Notes: a model not told the origin generated them from the letters alone. A stretch of DNA of 64,000 nucleotides from Bidens hawaiensis (GCA_021521415.1 JAIQDT010000226.1:1486501-1550500), one strand, 5' to 3'; shown: positions 46,641 through 58,475, counted from the stretch's first letter. Made by a program: numbers and translations.

Positions 46641-47585
46641 GTGCTCGGTATGCGAAGGGTTTTGCCTTGACGCTGTACCCGCACTTCGTCTTATTAGTTA
46701 CTTTACTCCCAAGGTATCCCTGGCGTTAAATCCCTGCAGGGCTAGGTGCGTGAAGGGTTTTGCCTTAACACTGTACCCGCACCTGACTTATGGTTGCCGA
46801 GGTGTTCCTGGCGTTTAATCCCCTGCGGGCGCTAGGTATGTGAAGGGTTTTGCCTTAACACTGTACCCGCGCCCGACTTACAATTGGGTGCCGAGGTATG
46901 ACTTTTTACGGGTGTTAGGTATGTGGAGGGTTTTGCCTTAACACTGTACCTGTGCCCGTTTTGTAGTTGGGTGGAATGCCAAGATTTTCTCGGCTTCACT
47001 TCCTTGTGGGTGCTAGGTATGTGAAGGGTTTTGCCTTAACACTGTACCCGCACCCGGCTTTATAGTCGGGTTTTTTCCGGTTTCCGTTCCCTGCGGGTGC
47101 TAGGTATGTGAAGGGTTTTGCCTTAACACTGTACCCGCACCCGGCTTCATAATTGGGTTTTTCCGGTTTCCGTTCCCTGTGGGTGCTAGGTATGTGAAGG
47201 GTTTTGCCTTAACACTGTACCCGCACCCGGCTTCATAATTGGGTTTTTCCGGTTTCCGTTCCCTGCGAGTGCTAGGTATGTGAAGGGTTTTGCCTTAACA
47301 CTGTACCCGCACCAGGCTTCATAATTGGGTTTTTCCGGTTTCCGTGCCATGCGGGTGCTAGGTATGTGAAGGGTTTTGCCTTAACACTGTACCCGCACCC
47401 GGCTTCATAATAGGGTTTTTCCGGTTTCCGTGCCCTGCGGGTGCTAGGTATGTGAAGGGTTTTGCCTTAACACTGTACCCGCACCCGACTTCATAGTTGG
47501 GTATTCTTGGCCTCTGTTCCCCGCGGGTGCTAGGTAAGTGAAGGGTTTTGCCTTAACACTGTACCCGCAGCCGTCTTACGGTCAA
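46640..47585 (+). repeat. Tandem array, about 85-95-bp unit, about 11 copies
   Basis: Each unit has GCTAGGTATGTGAAGGG, TTTTGCCTTAACACTG and TACCCGCACCCGGCTTC followed by a TTTTTCCGGTTTCCGTTCC spacer. Outer units (46640-46960, 47500-47585) are more diverged and variable in spacing; 47090-47460 are nearly identical, indicating recent homogenisation there. It lies about 350 bp before a TATA box. Confidence 0.93.
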
Positions 47586-47927
47586 CTGGATAGCCAGGGT
47601 AAGGGGTTTTTCCCGCTTACTTTTCGAATATTTTTGAATTTTTGAAATTTGAAAAGTTGGTGAAAGGATAAGAACAGTCGTCGTGCGACGGTTTCTTCTG
47701 ACTGTGTCAGGACGTGCTGGAAGTTATGGCGACGTGACATTATATGGTCATTCCAGACGCTTTTTACGGCGCGTGGGCGCGATTTTTCGGGCGCGTGGCC
47801 GCAGAATTAATGGCACTCGTCCTTTCAACAGCTGTTGCCAGCTTGCCTGGTGCCACATGTCACGGTTTCATTGCACCTTCAATTTCTCTCTCCTCCGCAT
47901 TAAATTCATCGCATTAATTGCGATCAC

Positions 47928-47935
47928 TATATAAA
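47928..47935 (+). promoter_or_regulatory. TATA box of the gag-like gene
   Basis: TATATAAA followed by GGGGGAGAGGG, about 125 bases before the ATG at 48060; plausible core promoter. Confidence 0.6.
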
Positions 47936-48059
47936 GGGGGAGAGGGTCCTTTGTAATTCACACCTTCACTTCTTCTCTTCATCTCTAAGGCGATTTCTGG
48001 TGAATACTCCCTTATTTAGTTGAGCATTCCCCCGAAATCGTTTCTTCTTCCTCTGCAAT

Positions 48060-50318
48060 ATGTCTTCCCATGATGCTGAAGCTGTAGCCGACGATAGGAG
48101 TACTGCTGGCGAGTGCCAGTGTGCTCTACCTGTCGATCTGTACCAGTACGTCGTCAGGAAATTCATGCTTGAGTCTCTTGAGCCTGAGTTTCCTGAACCC
48201 CAGCAGACTGTGTACGATGCCCCCAGTGGCAAGATCGGGGTATTTGCTGCATTCTTTGTTTATGGGAACCTTAGGTTCCCATTGACAAAGTTTGTGTACC
48301 GTGTCCTGGAGAGGCACGGTGTGCACCTGACCGAGGTGCATCCGATGGCGATTGCCAAGATTCGGCACTTCGAGTGGGTGTGCGGAATTCTGGGCATTGA
48401 GCCCTATGTGGACCGCCTGATGACCTTCTATACTTGGAGGTGCATCCAGGGGTGGTACACCCTGACAACCCGGATCAAGGGTTTGAAGATTTGCGCGACC
48501 GAGCGCAGTCTCCGATCGTGGAAGCGGGAGTTCTTCTAAATTTCTGCCCGCGCCATCCCCATTGCCATGAAGTTTAAGAAGGGGCAAGCGCTTCCGAGCC
48601 TTCACGCTTCCAACTACCAGGAGGCGGAATGGTTCGCGAAGATATCTCGGGTCCAATCTCCGGTTTACCGGTTTCCGGAGTCCGGGATGGTGATGCTGGG
48701 GATGAGCCGGGTATGGAAGGAGGCGTCTCGGTTTCCCATCCTTCTCGAATACGGTTTGAACTCTATTCCTTATGGTATGTCTTGTCTTTCTTGCTGATAT
48801 GAGTTTGTCTTCTAACTGTTTCTTTTCTTTCAGAGGGGAACGATTTGGAGTCGCTCCTGTACCCGCGGGAAGCTGATGGTCCCGTGCGGGTGGGTACTGT
48901 TGCTCTAGACGAGAACGAGTTGCCCATCCTGGAACAAACGGCGGATCGGTTTGTGGAGGTCTATCCGCTGGGCCACGAGATCCTAAGCCACCGGCGGCCA
49001 GGTAAGGCGATACTCAATCCTCAACCCCTCAATGCTGTACCCGCTGCTGGAATTCCTGACATCCTGTCTTCTTCTGAGGAATCCGCAGATGGTCCTCCGT
49101 TGGTGCGGAAGAAGAGGGCTGCCGGCGGGAAAGGGAAGGAGAAGGCGGCCTCCACAGCCGATCCAGTGGTCCTATCTGACACTGAGTCAGATAATGAAGA
49201 GGTGGCGAGGAACCCTGGTGGTGAGAAGACCACTGCTCCGGAGGCTACGACTGTTACCTCCGGAGAACCAATGACGACGACGGTGGCCGGCATCAAGAGA
49301 CCGGCTCCATCGGATTCGTCCCCGCCCGTCCGTACGTTCAGGCTCAAGAAAACCCGTAAGTACAAACATCTTTATCTTTGTAGATTTATCACTTTATAAA
49401 TTTATTGAAACACTTATCTTCTTGTGTAGGCGTGGATGTTGACGCATTCCAGGGTGGAGCGCAGAGGAGTACCCCTCCGCCGATGACGGTAGGCTCGGTC
49501 AGCCTACCTGAGGCGACGACCCAGGCGCCTGCGCCTGCTTCCGCTGGATCAGTTGCTCACTCCTTTGAGCCGACTGTTCCAGCTGAGATGACGTCACCGC
49601 CGGTGGTAAGTGCGATTTTTACAGCATCTTTCACCGAGCCGGCGGTTACGATTGCTGCAGATTCTGCGGCGGCGACCGCGGCGGCGACCACGGCGGCCGC
49701 TACTATGCCTCCGCCACCGGCAACGACGGCCGGCCCATCAGGTACGCGCAGGGCTTCTCGCCAATCTTTGTCACCTTCCCATCTGCCCGACCTTTTGGAT
49801 GGATTTCCCTTAGGTTCAGGCGATGGGTTTGGTGGCTATCGGCCTGTGATCGACCCTACAGGTGCGTAGGGTTCTTTTGGCCTTTCTTATATATCTCTTC
49901 ATCTCTTTCCTAACTGCTTTGTTTCTTTCGCAGTGTCGGATTCCAATGAAGTGTATGTTCCGCGATGGAACATCCGCCGAGGAACAACCCTTCGTACCCC
50001 TGTGGAGTGCGTGGAATGGGCTCGCCACGCTGCTCCCCATGGTGCGTTGGGGGAAGCCATGGCTAGCTACCAGGAGGGTAGGCTACCAATGAGCTTCGGG
50101 TTCTCCAGGCCCGGATGCAGCCGCGCGTCGAGCTGCTTTGTCGTGAAAACGACAAGTTGAAAGCAGCTCGCGCCAAGGAAGTATCTCAAGCGCGGGCTCT
50201 TCGGGAGGAGAACCAACAGTTGGCCGCAGCTGCTGCGGAGAAGGAGAAGGCCTTCAAGGCCCTCGAGGTTGAGGTTCAAGCGCGACTCGCAGCTGCTGCG
50301 CGGGTGGCCAGTCCCTAA
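48060..50318 (+). pseudogene. Intron-containing gag-like gene of a gypsy-type element, 3'-truncated
   Basis: Exons read as 48060-48774, 48834-49355, 49430-49861 and 49934 to about 50076, each joined by GT...AG introns of 59-74 bp that keep frame. Exon 1 encodes VYDAPSGKIGVFAAFF, LRFPLTKFVYRVLERHGVHL and FEWVCGILGIEP, a pattern I associate with the plant 'putative gypsy-type transposon' (Transposase_28, PF04195) domain. The middle exons are Ser/Pro/Ala-rich and acidic. A Glu/Ala/Lys coiled coil (REENQQLAAAAAEKEKAF) follows in another frame from 50115. A TAA (48537-48539) interrupts exon 1 and a frameshift near 50077-50114 separates the coil. The frame runs into the second 308-bp repeat at 50294, so the 3' end is lost. 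Confidence 0.6.
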
Positions 50319-50601
50319 TGGCGGGTATCCGCACCTGCGGGAACAGGGGATACTTGGAAACCATAGGGAGGCATTTCCTGCGGGACCAGCTTGCGTACCG
50401 CATGTGAGGTCGTCACAACTCTGAGCGTGGTGGGTCCTGCGGGTTTGGTAGGTCGCGGCGCAGACGTCCCTATGGTGAAGTCTGCGGGTTCAACTGCGCA
50501 GACGTCCGTTTAAGGAGTCTTGCGTGTTCAACTGCGCAGACGTCTCCTTTTAAGGAAGTATTGCGGGTCCTAACCACCTCTGCTGGGACCTACCTCTTCA
50601 A
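50294..50601 (+). repeat. 308-bp perfect direct repeat, copy 2
   Basis: Second copy of 45924-46231. The left junction falls inside coding sequence at a TGCTGCG word present on both sides; the right end is CTCTTCAA, followed by unrelated sequence. Confidence 0.95.
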
Positions 50602-50620
50602 TACTCGATTACGATCGTAG

Positions 50621-51010
50621 CCAACTCGTAAATTTTACCCTTGTTCGTTTTCTGCCTCCGTTTAACTCCGCCACCGCCGCCATTGCGTTCTCGAGAGAGC
50701 TCCATCGATCTTTTATTAGGAAACCATTTCTAGGTAATTGATATCGTTCAAATAGTCTTTTTCTTTACATTTTGAGTAAAAACCCTTTTGTGTCAAACAC
50801 TATTGTTACCGTCCAAGTCGAATTTTTGTTGAGATTTTGAGTATTTGGAGGTGGATTGGTCTAACCGGAAAGTTAACGTCGTCTTGTTATGTTTATATTG
50901 GTAAACCAATATTATATCAATTAGAAGAAGCTCAATAGTTTATATAATATTTTATGTATCTTGCTTTAGACATATCAAAGTTTTAAAATCAAGTTCCTGT
51001 TTAATTTTTT
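50621..51010 (+). repeat. 387-bp dispersed duplicate, copy B, upstream of MYB
   Basis: Partner of 36223-36609. Lies 675-1065 bases before the MYB start codon. Confidence 0.9.
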
Positions 51011-51588
51011 AAAACCAACTAAAACATTCTTTTATATATAAAGATCAACCTTGTTTTATTTTTCTCAATTAAAATTTAAAAGAAACATGATAATTTTAAA
51101 GTATTTAAACTTATAAATCTTTCTTATTACTAGTATATGTTTTTAACATATATTTCTCTCATCAAATGTACGTACGTAATGGTATATAGCTGCAGCACCA
51201 TTTACTTGTGTCGTTCCTTTCGCGGTCCATATAATGAAGTCAACATAATATAATTTGTGTTTGATTGTTCACTTGATGCTCATATAAATTAACTATGCAC
51301 AAAGTGTCAAAATTATTCTTAAGTTTTGATCAAATACACGAATTTTTCGTTCAAAAACTAGTTCCTTTTTCTTTTCATTTTTTCATTTGACAAAAAAAAC
51401 TGGACCATTTCCATTTCCCACTTCATGACAATTACGCTGAATTTGCTAACACGTTCAAATTTTTTTATTTGAGAATTTTGGCTTTTAGAATAACAGCAAG
51501 ATAAGAGTTTATTTTTGTGGAAAGGGAAGCATGCACGTAAGTGAAATATATGTGGAGAGATGTGATGACACATGTACTTCAATGTCTC
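51011..51588 (+). promoter_or_regulatory. Proximal upstream region of MYB
   Basis: AT-rich and apparently single-copy within the window. It includes GTACGTACG at about 51168 and ATGCACGTAAG at about 51531. No frames are supported on either strand. Confidence 0.5.
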
Positions 51589-51596
51589 TATATAAG
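51589..51596 (+). promoter_or_regulatory. TATA box of MYB
   Basis: TATATAAG, 96 bases before the ATG; the expected distance for a plant gene with a short leader. Confidence 0.8.
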
Positions 51597-51641
51597 GGAC
51601 ATCCATATTTGGGTTACGCATAATTTAAGTTAAAAAAGAAG

Positions 51642-51647
51642 CACGTG
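51642..51647 (+). promoter_or_regulatory. G-box between TATA and ATG of MYB
   Basis: A perfect CACGTG palindrome, the core bound by bZIP (HY5-type) and bHLH factors. Position is in the likely 5'UTR, so a regulatory role is inferred only. Confidence 0.45.
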
Positions 51648-51684
51648 ATTCGATTTTACTCAATAGAAAATATCACCAAAAAGA

Positions 51685-52545
51685 ATGAGACAGAGTTCAG
51701 TGAGGAAAGGTGCATGGACTGCTGAGGAAGATATGCTTCTAAAGAATTGTATTGAGAAATTTGGTGAAGGGAAATGGCACCTTGTTCCTCTCAGAGCAGG
51801 TTATTTGAACATACTTGTATTATCTTCATTCGGGTATTTATATGAGAAAAAGAAAGCTAATTTTTCGGTGTTTTACAGGTTTAAACCGGTGCAGAAAGAG
51901 TTGTAGGCTGAGATGGTTGAATTATCTAAGACCAAATATAAAAAGAGGAGGTTTTGAGGAGGATGAAGTTGACCTCATGCTTAGGCTTCACAAGCTTCTA
52001 GGTAACAGGTGTGTAATTATTTTATTTATCTTTAAATCTATAAAAGACATTCTAACCCAATATATGTATTCAGATGGTCATTGATTGCCGGAAGAATTCC
52101 AGGAAGAACCGCTAATGATGTAAAAAATTACTGGAATACGCATCTTAGATCTCGTCCCAAACAACAAAAGGGACAGCTTAAAGTACATAAAGATGGTGAA
52201 CAATCAAAGCATACAATGGTCACAATTATCAAGCCTCAACCATGTACCATTTCCAAAGCTTTAAATTTGAGCCCATACATTACATCTCAAGACACCCATA
52301 ACTTGTTAACATCATCATGTATGGAAGCCTTTAATATCTCCCCAGGCGTTGTCTCCTCGCCCACATTATCTGCTGACAAGATGAACGAGTACTTGGATGA
52401 GTTATTTGACGACCCGGAGAAGGAAATTGATGATCAACTTGGTTGGTCTTTCAGAGGGTTTTCAGCAGAGAGGGACACTTTAGAGGGTAACAGTTTGTTT
52501 GATTTTCCATTGGACGACGAAGTCATGTTGGGCCTTCTTGATTAA
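51685..52545 (+). CDS. R2R3-MYB transcription factor, anthocyanin-activator (subgroup 6) type
   Basis: Three exons (51685-51799, 51879-52008, 52074-52545) joined by GT...AG introns of 79 and 65 bp give 238 residues. Intron positions (after LRA-G and after LGN-R) are the conserved R2R3-MYB ones. R2 spans about residues 7-57 (W11, W31, W51) and R3 about 60-109 (F64, W83, W102). The bHLH-partner signature [DE]Lx2[RK]x3Lx6Lx3R is complete at D70-R89. ANDV at 95-98 is typical of dicot anthocyanin MYBs. KPQPCTI at 135-141 resembles the subgroup 6 motif KPRPR(S/T)F in weakened form. The C-terminus is acidic ([21 protein letters not shown]), suiting an activator. Such proteins act in the nucleus with bHLH and WD40 partners to switch on DFR, ANS and UFGT genes. 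No lesion is seen. A TATA box and G-box lie upstream and AATAAA signals follow. Alternative: a related phenylpropanoid MYB. Confidence 0.93.
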
Positions 52546-53258
52546 GAGCATTTATGGTTCTTATCACCAGTGTTTCTAATTATTCGATTATAAATAAAGG
52601 TTGCTATCTATCAGGTGTCACTTCTTGAAATGTTTGTAGTCCCTCAAGAACGAACAATAAAATTGACACGTTTCATGGTTTCAGGAGCATTTAAACCCTA
52701 CCAGAAGTTCAAAAGTCTGTTTCATTATTGACTTATTGTAGGTTGAGGTGTGGATCTAATATGTAAACCTATTATTTCTAGAGTTTTTTTTACTTAGTAA
52801 AGTTTGAAAAATAATTATAAAAATAGGTATTTTTATTGAGACTCATCACCCAATCTTCTTCTCTCTAAACCCATTTTCTCTCTTTCTATCTACACCACCA
52901 CAAGTCCGATCAAAACTCTAGTGACCATCAAAAACCTTCCATCGATTACCATACAATAACGCTGTTAGCCTCTGTCGTCAGGTCGTCCGTCACCGGAGTT
53001 CACCTCCGACGACCCAATACATTTCAGAGATCACCTCCGACGACCAACCCCTTCTTACACACTAAAACACAAGCTGACTACCTCCGCTTCATTTCTAAAC
53101 CAATGTAGACGAGGCTACACATCACTCGAAAGTTCCGACAGCCACGGTTCGCTCTAGCCGTGACTCCCTTTTCCGTGTCAACTTAGCACGTAAATTAAAC
53201 CCAAGACTCCTACACTTTCTTTGTATAATTTAGGCTTCGACACTGATTTATATCGTCG
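52546..53258 (+). other. MYB 3' flank, polyadenylation signals, no second gene
   Basis: AATAAA occurs at 52593-52598 and 52656-52661, suitable for MYB 3' end formation. From about 52850 there is C/T-rich, leader-like sequence (CTTCTTCTCTCTAAACCC...) like a 5'UTR, but no frame opens before the CACTA end at 53259. Confidence 0.55.
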
Positions 53259-53296
53259 CACTACAACAAAAAGGGCTTTTTAATACGCACAAAATC
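53259..53296 (+). mobile_element. CACTA element 5' end, interrupted by chromovirus
   Basis: CACTACAACAAAAAGGGC, then TTTTTAATACGCACAAAA, matching the left end of the 20350-23746 CACTA. Only 38 bases are visible before the LTR at 53297; the rest should lie beyond the far end of the chromovirus, outside the window. Confidence 0.85.
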
Positions 53297-56200
53297 TGTC
53301 ACACCCCGACTAGGTAGTTGCGGAAGCGTAATACGGGAATGTAACAGATAACACTGGTATCAACAACATTGTTTATAAAGAAATTCATAAACTAATTTAC
53401 ATCATATTACCTGGGTAGGTACTATGTTTACAAACTAGGTGAAAAACACATAACCGGTTTAAGAGCTTCTTATACAGTATTATATCAGCGTCTATTCACA
53501 GCTATTCAACTTTCCTTCTAACACCAAGCATGTAAGCAAATCATTCCACTTTTGGTTTACCTGAAAAGCATGTTAAAACGGGTCAACTACGTCTAGTTGG
53601 TGAGTTTCAAGTTTCACGAGTATCAATGAAATCAGTTCACGAGTTCGTAAAGTTTACAGTGTGTATGTATATATGTCTGTGTATGATGTATTATAAGCCA
53701 CAAGTGAAACCGAAACGAGCTAAAACACATGGCCTCCACTGCCCATGCACTCCCGTTGGCATTTAACAGCCACTTTGCCCCAAGTATGTACTATGTCTAA
53801 CACCACATAGCAGTATGTAAAAATATAATGACAATGTGCAACTGGGTTTACATATGTTCCGGCATACCCCTCCGGCTCTGTCAGTTGGGTTTGTCAAACC
53901 GATAGTACTATCCACACGTCACCGGCACGAAGTTAATCACTTGTGTTTGTGGGGACTTGTCAAGTGTTAGTACTTAGATAATCCACATCATCACACGTTT
54001 TCAAGTATATCAGTTTATGTAAACATGCTTTTCACCCCAAAAGTTCGTAAAACAGTTTAGAAAGTGGGGGTCGTGAAACTCACCTTATCGTAGTTCGCAC
54101 AGAAATCACGTATCAATAAGTCAGATGCCTCGTTTATAGCCTGATTCCTATAAACGGTATCGTATCGTTATTACTAGTACAGTGTTCAAGCTAAGTCGGG
54201 CTGTATAGATAATCTGGGTATAGCTGTTAGGCCCAGAACATGACCATAGTCTTAGATTGTGACGTTGTATACTATGAAATGTTTAAAACTGGATTTGGCT
54301 CAGTTTCACCGTTTCCTGAGCCTAGCTCAGTTGATCGTTTATACGTTTCGGGATTTGGTAAGATCACATAAAACTTAAGTAAATATATTGATTGATAAAA
54401 TGATTTGATTTATGAAAGAATTTTAAAGTTTCGGTGTCTGGTTTGATTGCAGGGTTCGTTTCCGTTTTTACACGGGTTTGATTATACAAAACGCGCACAA
54501 TCCACCCGAATTGTCCGGAATTCTCGTAAAAAGTTCGTTTTTATTAATATCATTCAAAAATATGATATTTGGCCACTTTTGACATTTTGACATACAAGTC
54601 AGTCCGTTAAACACAAAACTGCCGGTTTCGTTAAAACAATTATAATTTAAATCTTTGATTAATCATAACTAAATATGTACTTATATATAAATTATGTAAA
54701 TTTTTGTAAAAATACATTAAGACATGGAGAATTTTATAAAAATATTTTCAGAAATTTTATGATTAATTATTTATTTATAAAAATTCATTTAATAGGTTAT
54801 AATCGTGTAATAAATGGCCCGTTTATATCAAACGACCTCCGAAAAATCTGATAATTTTTACCAATGACCTCAATGTTATTACATAGCCCCTGCAAAATTT
54901 CCAGAACCTAACTCTTTTGAAAAAATGCCTTTTTGTGCGTTTTTCGGCTTTTAAAATTCGGTTAAGCCATTATTGTACAAACCATACTTAGACATTTCCA
55001 ATGATTCCCAAACTTTACCAGTGATCTTACCATCACATATTAAACTCCAAAACCAAGTTTCATAATTTTTCAATATGTTTAGCTATTTTTCCCAAATAAA
55101 CGCTCATAAACGAGAATAAATTCACCAAATATTCTCCGTTTATCGAAAAATTACCAAATTTGAACAGGGACTCATTTATATGATCCCTAATGTCCCTGCA
55201 AGTTTTCACAAGCTAACAACAAGCACGTCACAACCTAATACTAAACAGCCCCTAAACGAGTGTTACGGGTTTACCTTGTCGGTTTTCGATGAATTTTGCT
55301 AGCTTAAACGACTTTCCGGGTCTTGGGTTGCAAACTCAGTATATCTACATATCATATAACATCAAACCAAGCATAAATCATCCATGTAACAGCCTTGATA
55401 ATTAGGTTTTCGGTTTTGGGTTCAAACCGAACTTTCTAACCGTAAAAACGTTGTATTCATGTTCTAATCCGCGTTTTTGACCAAAAAAGTATATGTTCCT
55501 GGTTTGTAAACATGTTTAACATCAAAACATGGTTTTACTTGATTTTTAGGGTTTTTGGATGGTTAAACATGTTTAAAACTAACTAAAACATGTTTATATG
55601 TTAATTATATGAATCAAACTTGGTTAAATCTTCACAAAACTTGATCTTACCTTAGGGTTTTGAAGAGGAGCTGATAGAACAGGGCTGGAGCTGCTTTGGA
55701 CTTCAAAATTTTGTATGTTATAATGAATAAGAATGACTTAAGGATGAAGTTATATAAAAAATAATAATGTGATGTTTGGTGGGTATTCCGATCGGAAATA
55801 AAGAAGGCCCCATAATGGGCTGTTTTGGCCCATTAATTTAATTATACAAGCCCAAACATGAAAAGCCCACTTCAAATTTAGTTCGGGTTCGGTTTTTCGC
55901 AAGAAAATTAATTCGGGTGTGAGAAATAGCGCAAAAACGCGTGTTTTTCAGCTTATTTTTGTAAAATAAGAAAAACGTACTGACTCGTTGTAAAATTCCA
56001 AAATATTTTCACGGATTGCTTAGAACATGTCATATAAGTGTTTTATAAATCTTTTTCGGCTTAACGGATGCTACAATGCTTGTTTTGATATTAACGATTG
56101 CGTTTAAGCTTATAGCGTATCGATAAACGAAACCTTTTTCGTTTAAAGAGTTTTAAACGTACCGGGGCCTAAATATCAATATGTTAGCCTCTATAACATA

Positions 56201-56348
56201 TATATAACTCGTATATGACCCCTCAGTATGTATACGGGTCATAATTAGTATCGGTCGGTTACTCGTTTAAGCACTACGAATTAACCGATTTATCGTTTAC
56301 TTGTTACGTAATGAATATAGTATACCTCGTTTTGTCATGAATGTCACA
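53297..56348 (-). mobile_element. 3' LTR of the chromovirus (3052 bp)
   Basis: On minus starts TGTGACATTCATGAC and ends GTCGGGGTGTGACA. A TATATAAC box is read on minus at about 55747-55754, roughly 600 bases in. Non-coding throughout. The base run AAATC just outside the 53297 end would be one copy of the target duplication; the other is off the window. Confidence 0.88.
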
Positions 56349-56362
56349 TTCTCCCCCCGTTA
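56349..56362 (-). promoter_or_regulatory. Polypurine tract of the chromovirus
   Basis: On minus TTAACGGGGGGAGAA touches the LTR start; same type as at 29684-29698. Confidence 0.85.
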
Positions 56363-56382
56363 AGAAATTTCGTCCTCGAAAT

Positions 56383-56898
56383 TTAATGTGTCATCGGTTT
56401 TCTAGGGAACAGGTGTGGGTATTTCTTTCGGAATTCGTCCTTTCGTTCCCAAGTGTATTCGGGTCCTTGTTTTGAATTCCACCGAACTTTTACCAAGGAA
56501 ATTTTGTTATGTCGTAACTGTTTGGTTTTCCCGTCTACAATTTCTACCGGTTCCTCTACGAAGTTGAGCTTTTCGTTGATCTGAACATCTTCCAGTGGTA
56601 CTATTGTCGTTTCATCAGTCAAACACTTTTTCAGATTCGATACATGAAACACGTCATGAATAGTGCTCAGTTCTAAGGGTAGTTTTAATCGGTAAGCTAC
56701 GGGACCAATTTTTGCGACAATCTCAAAAGGTCCGATGTATCTCGGGGCTAGTTTACCAGTCTTTCCAAATCTTATAACACCCTTCCATGGCGATACTTTT
56801 AAAAATACCTTATCACCTATTTCAAAAGATAACGGTTTTCTGCGAACATCGGCATAACTCTTTTGTCGGTCACGGGCAGCTTTCAATTTTTGTTTAAC
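56383..56898 (-). CDS. Chromovirus pol, C-terminal part (integrase end + chromodomain)
   Basis: Continues the integrase after the inserted [23 protein letters not shown], then the [14 protein letters not shown] and [16 protein letters not shown] core of the integrase C-terminal domain, [12 protein letters not shown], and a chromodomain-like tail ([32 protein letters not shown]) ending KPMTH. Chromodomain tails guide integration toward chromatin marks. Before the insertion the frame joined 59631 directly, since DKIHQ and VKQKL abut once one CTGGT copy is ignored. As it stands, this part is separated from its start codon by 2.7 kb and cannot be made as part of pol. Confidence 0.9.
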   Translation of the reverse strand, partial: VKQKLKAARDRQKSYADVRRKPLSFEIGDKVFLKVSPWKGVIRFGKTGKLAPRYIGPFEIVAKIGPVAYRLKLPLELSTIHDVFHVSNLKKCLTDETTIVPLEDVQINEKLNFVEEPVEIVDGKTKQLRHNKISLVKVRWNSKQGPEYTWERKDEFRKKYPHLFPRKPMTH

Positions 56899-56903
56899 CT
56901 GGT
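56899..56903 (+). repeat. CTGGT target duplication, left
   Basis: Repeated exactly at 59626-59630 around the solo LTR. Confidence 0.92.
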
Positions 56904-58339
56904 TGTGACAATCGTCAATTTCAGGTTAACCCCGTTAACTCAACTCCGTCAATTCAAACTTTAAGATCGTTGAATCTATAACGCACACTTCATTACATTT
57001 AAACTAGGGTTTAAATGACGCTTAACACTTACTACATGTGTAGTCTTTCGGGATTTGCACCGAAACGCAAACGAGTTGACGCGAACGATTGATAAATAAA
57101 CGACAAACGTCAAAACACTAATTATGTGATTATTATGTGTTAGATATATGTGTGTTACTTGATTGTTATGTGGAATGTTAAACAAGAAACAAGAACCAAC
57201 TAGTTTAGGCTAGAGATGTAACACTTGAAAGATTAGGGGCTAGAGTGTAACTTGTATATCTATAAATATAACCTTAACTACAAACCCTAACCTATTTTAT
57301 TAACCTACAACCCGATCGGCCTCCCCTTTGCTCTCTCTTGGCTGCCGTCCACAAACACACACACATACACCATCAATTCAAGCCTTTGATTGAAGAACAA
57401 AGTGCTAGGAAGGTATATTTGATCATCCTTCACATCCTTGTTGATTGAATTTGATGTTTGTTGGGTTAATAACAAACCCTAGCTGGCCGATTTTGTTCAT
57501 GCATATGATTAATATGATTGTTGTTATTTGAATAATGAATTGATAACTAGTTTGATAGTATTGCATGTTAATTGTTGTGTCCTTGATTGTGAGTTCAAAT
57601 AAAACCCTAACCATGTGTGTATGGTGTAATTGATATGCATGGATAGTAGTTATAGTGTCTAGAGGGTTATATGGATGCATGATAGTTCATAGATTGTTAT
57701 TTTGTTGAGTTTTGATGTGAACAGATTCTGGACAGAATGTATATACGATGTTTAACTGACTGTAACGAAGTGTAAACGTGAAAATTGATTGAGATTGTGG
57801 GTACTGCAGTAAACTAGGTTGAGTCTAGTTTCTATAAAGTATAAATTCGTAATTTTTGGATAAGTGGAAGTATACTTTTATGATTTTACAAAAACGTGAT
57901 GCAAAGCTGAGCTGTTAGACCTGCTGTTAGGTTATGTTGTAAATGTTATATCTCATGAACTACGAGACCAATTGGGTTGGTTCCACTTCTGGAGGTTGAC
58001 TCACTGAGTTAGGAACCAAACCCAAGTGGTCTTGCATTTATTGGATTTTTCGTTTAACGGGAATGGTAAATAACATTCTGATGTGCATGAATCTGACTGA
58101 TATGAGTTTGCTGTAATGTTTTGGTCATTATAAGAAAAATATGTGGAATAAAAATAAGATAAAATATGTTCTGGAAACCTAAGATATGTATGCTTCTGTG
58201 GTGATTTTTGGTGAATTAATTGAGACGTTATGATCGGTGAACTAGTGCAATCTTTCAAGTAGAAATTCTGTCATAACGAAACTAGCTGCTGAGTTGTATA
58301 GGAATGCATGAAATATGATAGTTTTTATAAAATTGTTGT

Positions 58340-58475
58340 ATTTTGACCAAAATACCCTTGCGGGGAATAGTTGCTAGTTGATTGCCATGAATTGACCAAA
58401 TTGCCCTTATGGGGAATAATGGTTAGTTAGTCTTTGTTTGTTGACCAAAATGCCCCTACGGGAATAATTGCTAAT
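58340..58475 (+). repeat. About 65-bp repeat, about 2.5 copies, in solo LTR
   Basis: Three diverged units around TTGACCAAAATGCCC...GGGAATAATTG at about 58352, 58402 and 58441. Confidence 0.7.

Noticed and set aside
46640..47585. CRISPR-like array
   Set aside because: Units are tandem with related, not unique, spacers, in plant nuclear DNA, with no cas genes.
45924..50601. The 308-bp repeats as LTRs of one element
   Set aside because: No TG...CA ends, no primer site after the first copy, no polypurine tract before the second, and the second starts inside coding sequence.
51685..51906. MYB exon 1 read through as a 73-residue protein
   Set aside because: The canonical splice donor at 51800 and acceptor at 51878 restore a complete MYB domain; the read-through destroys it.
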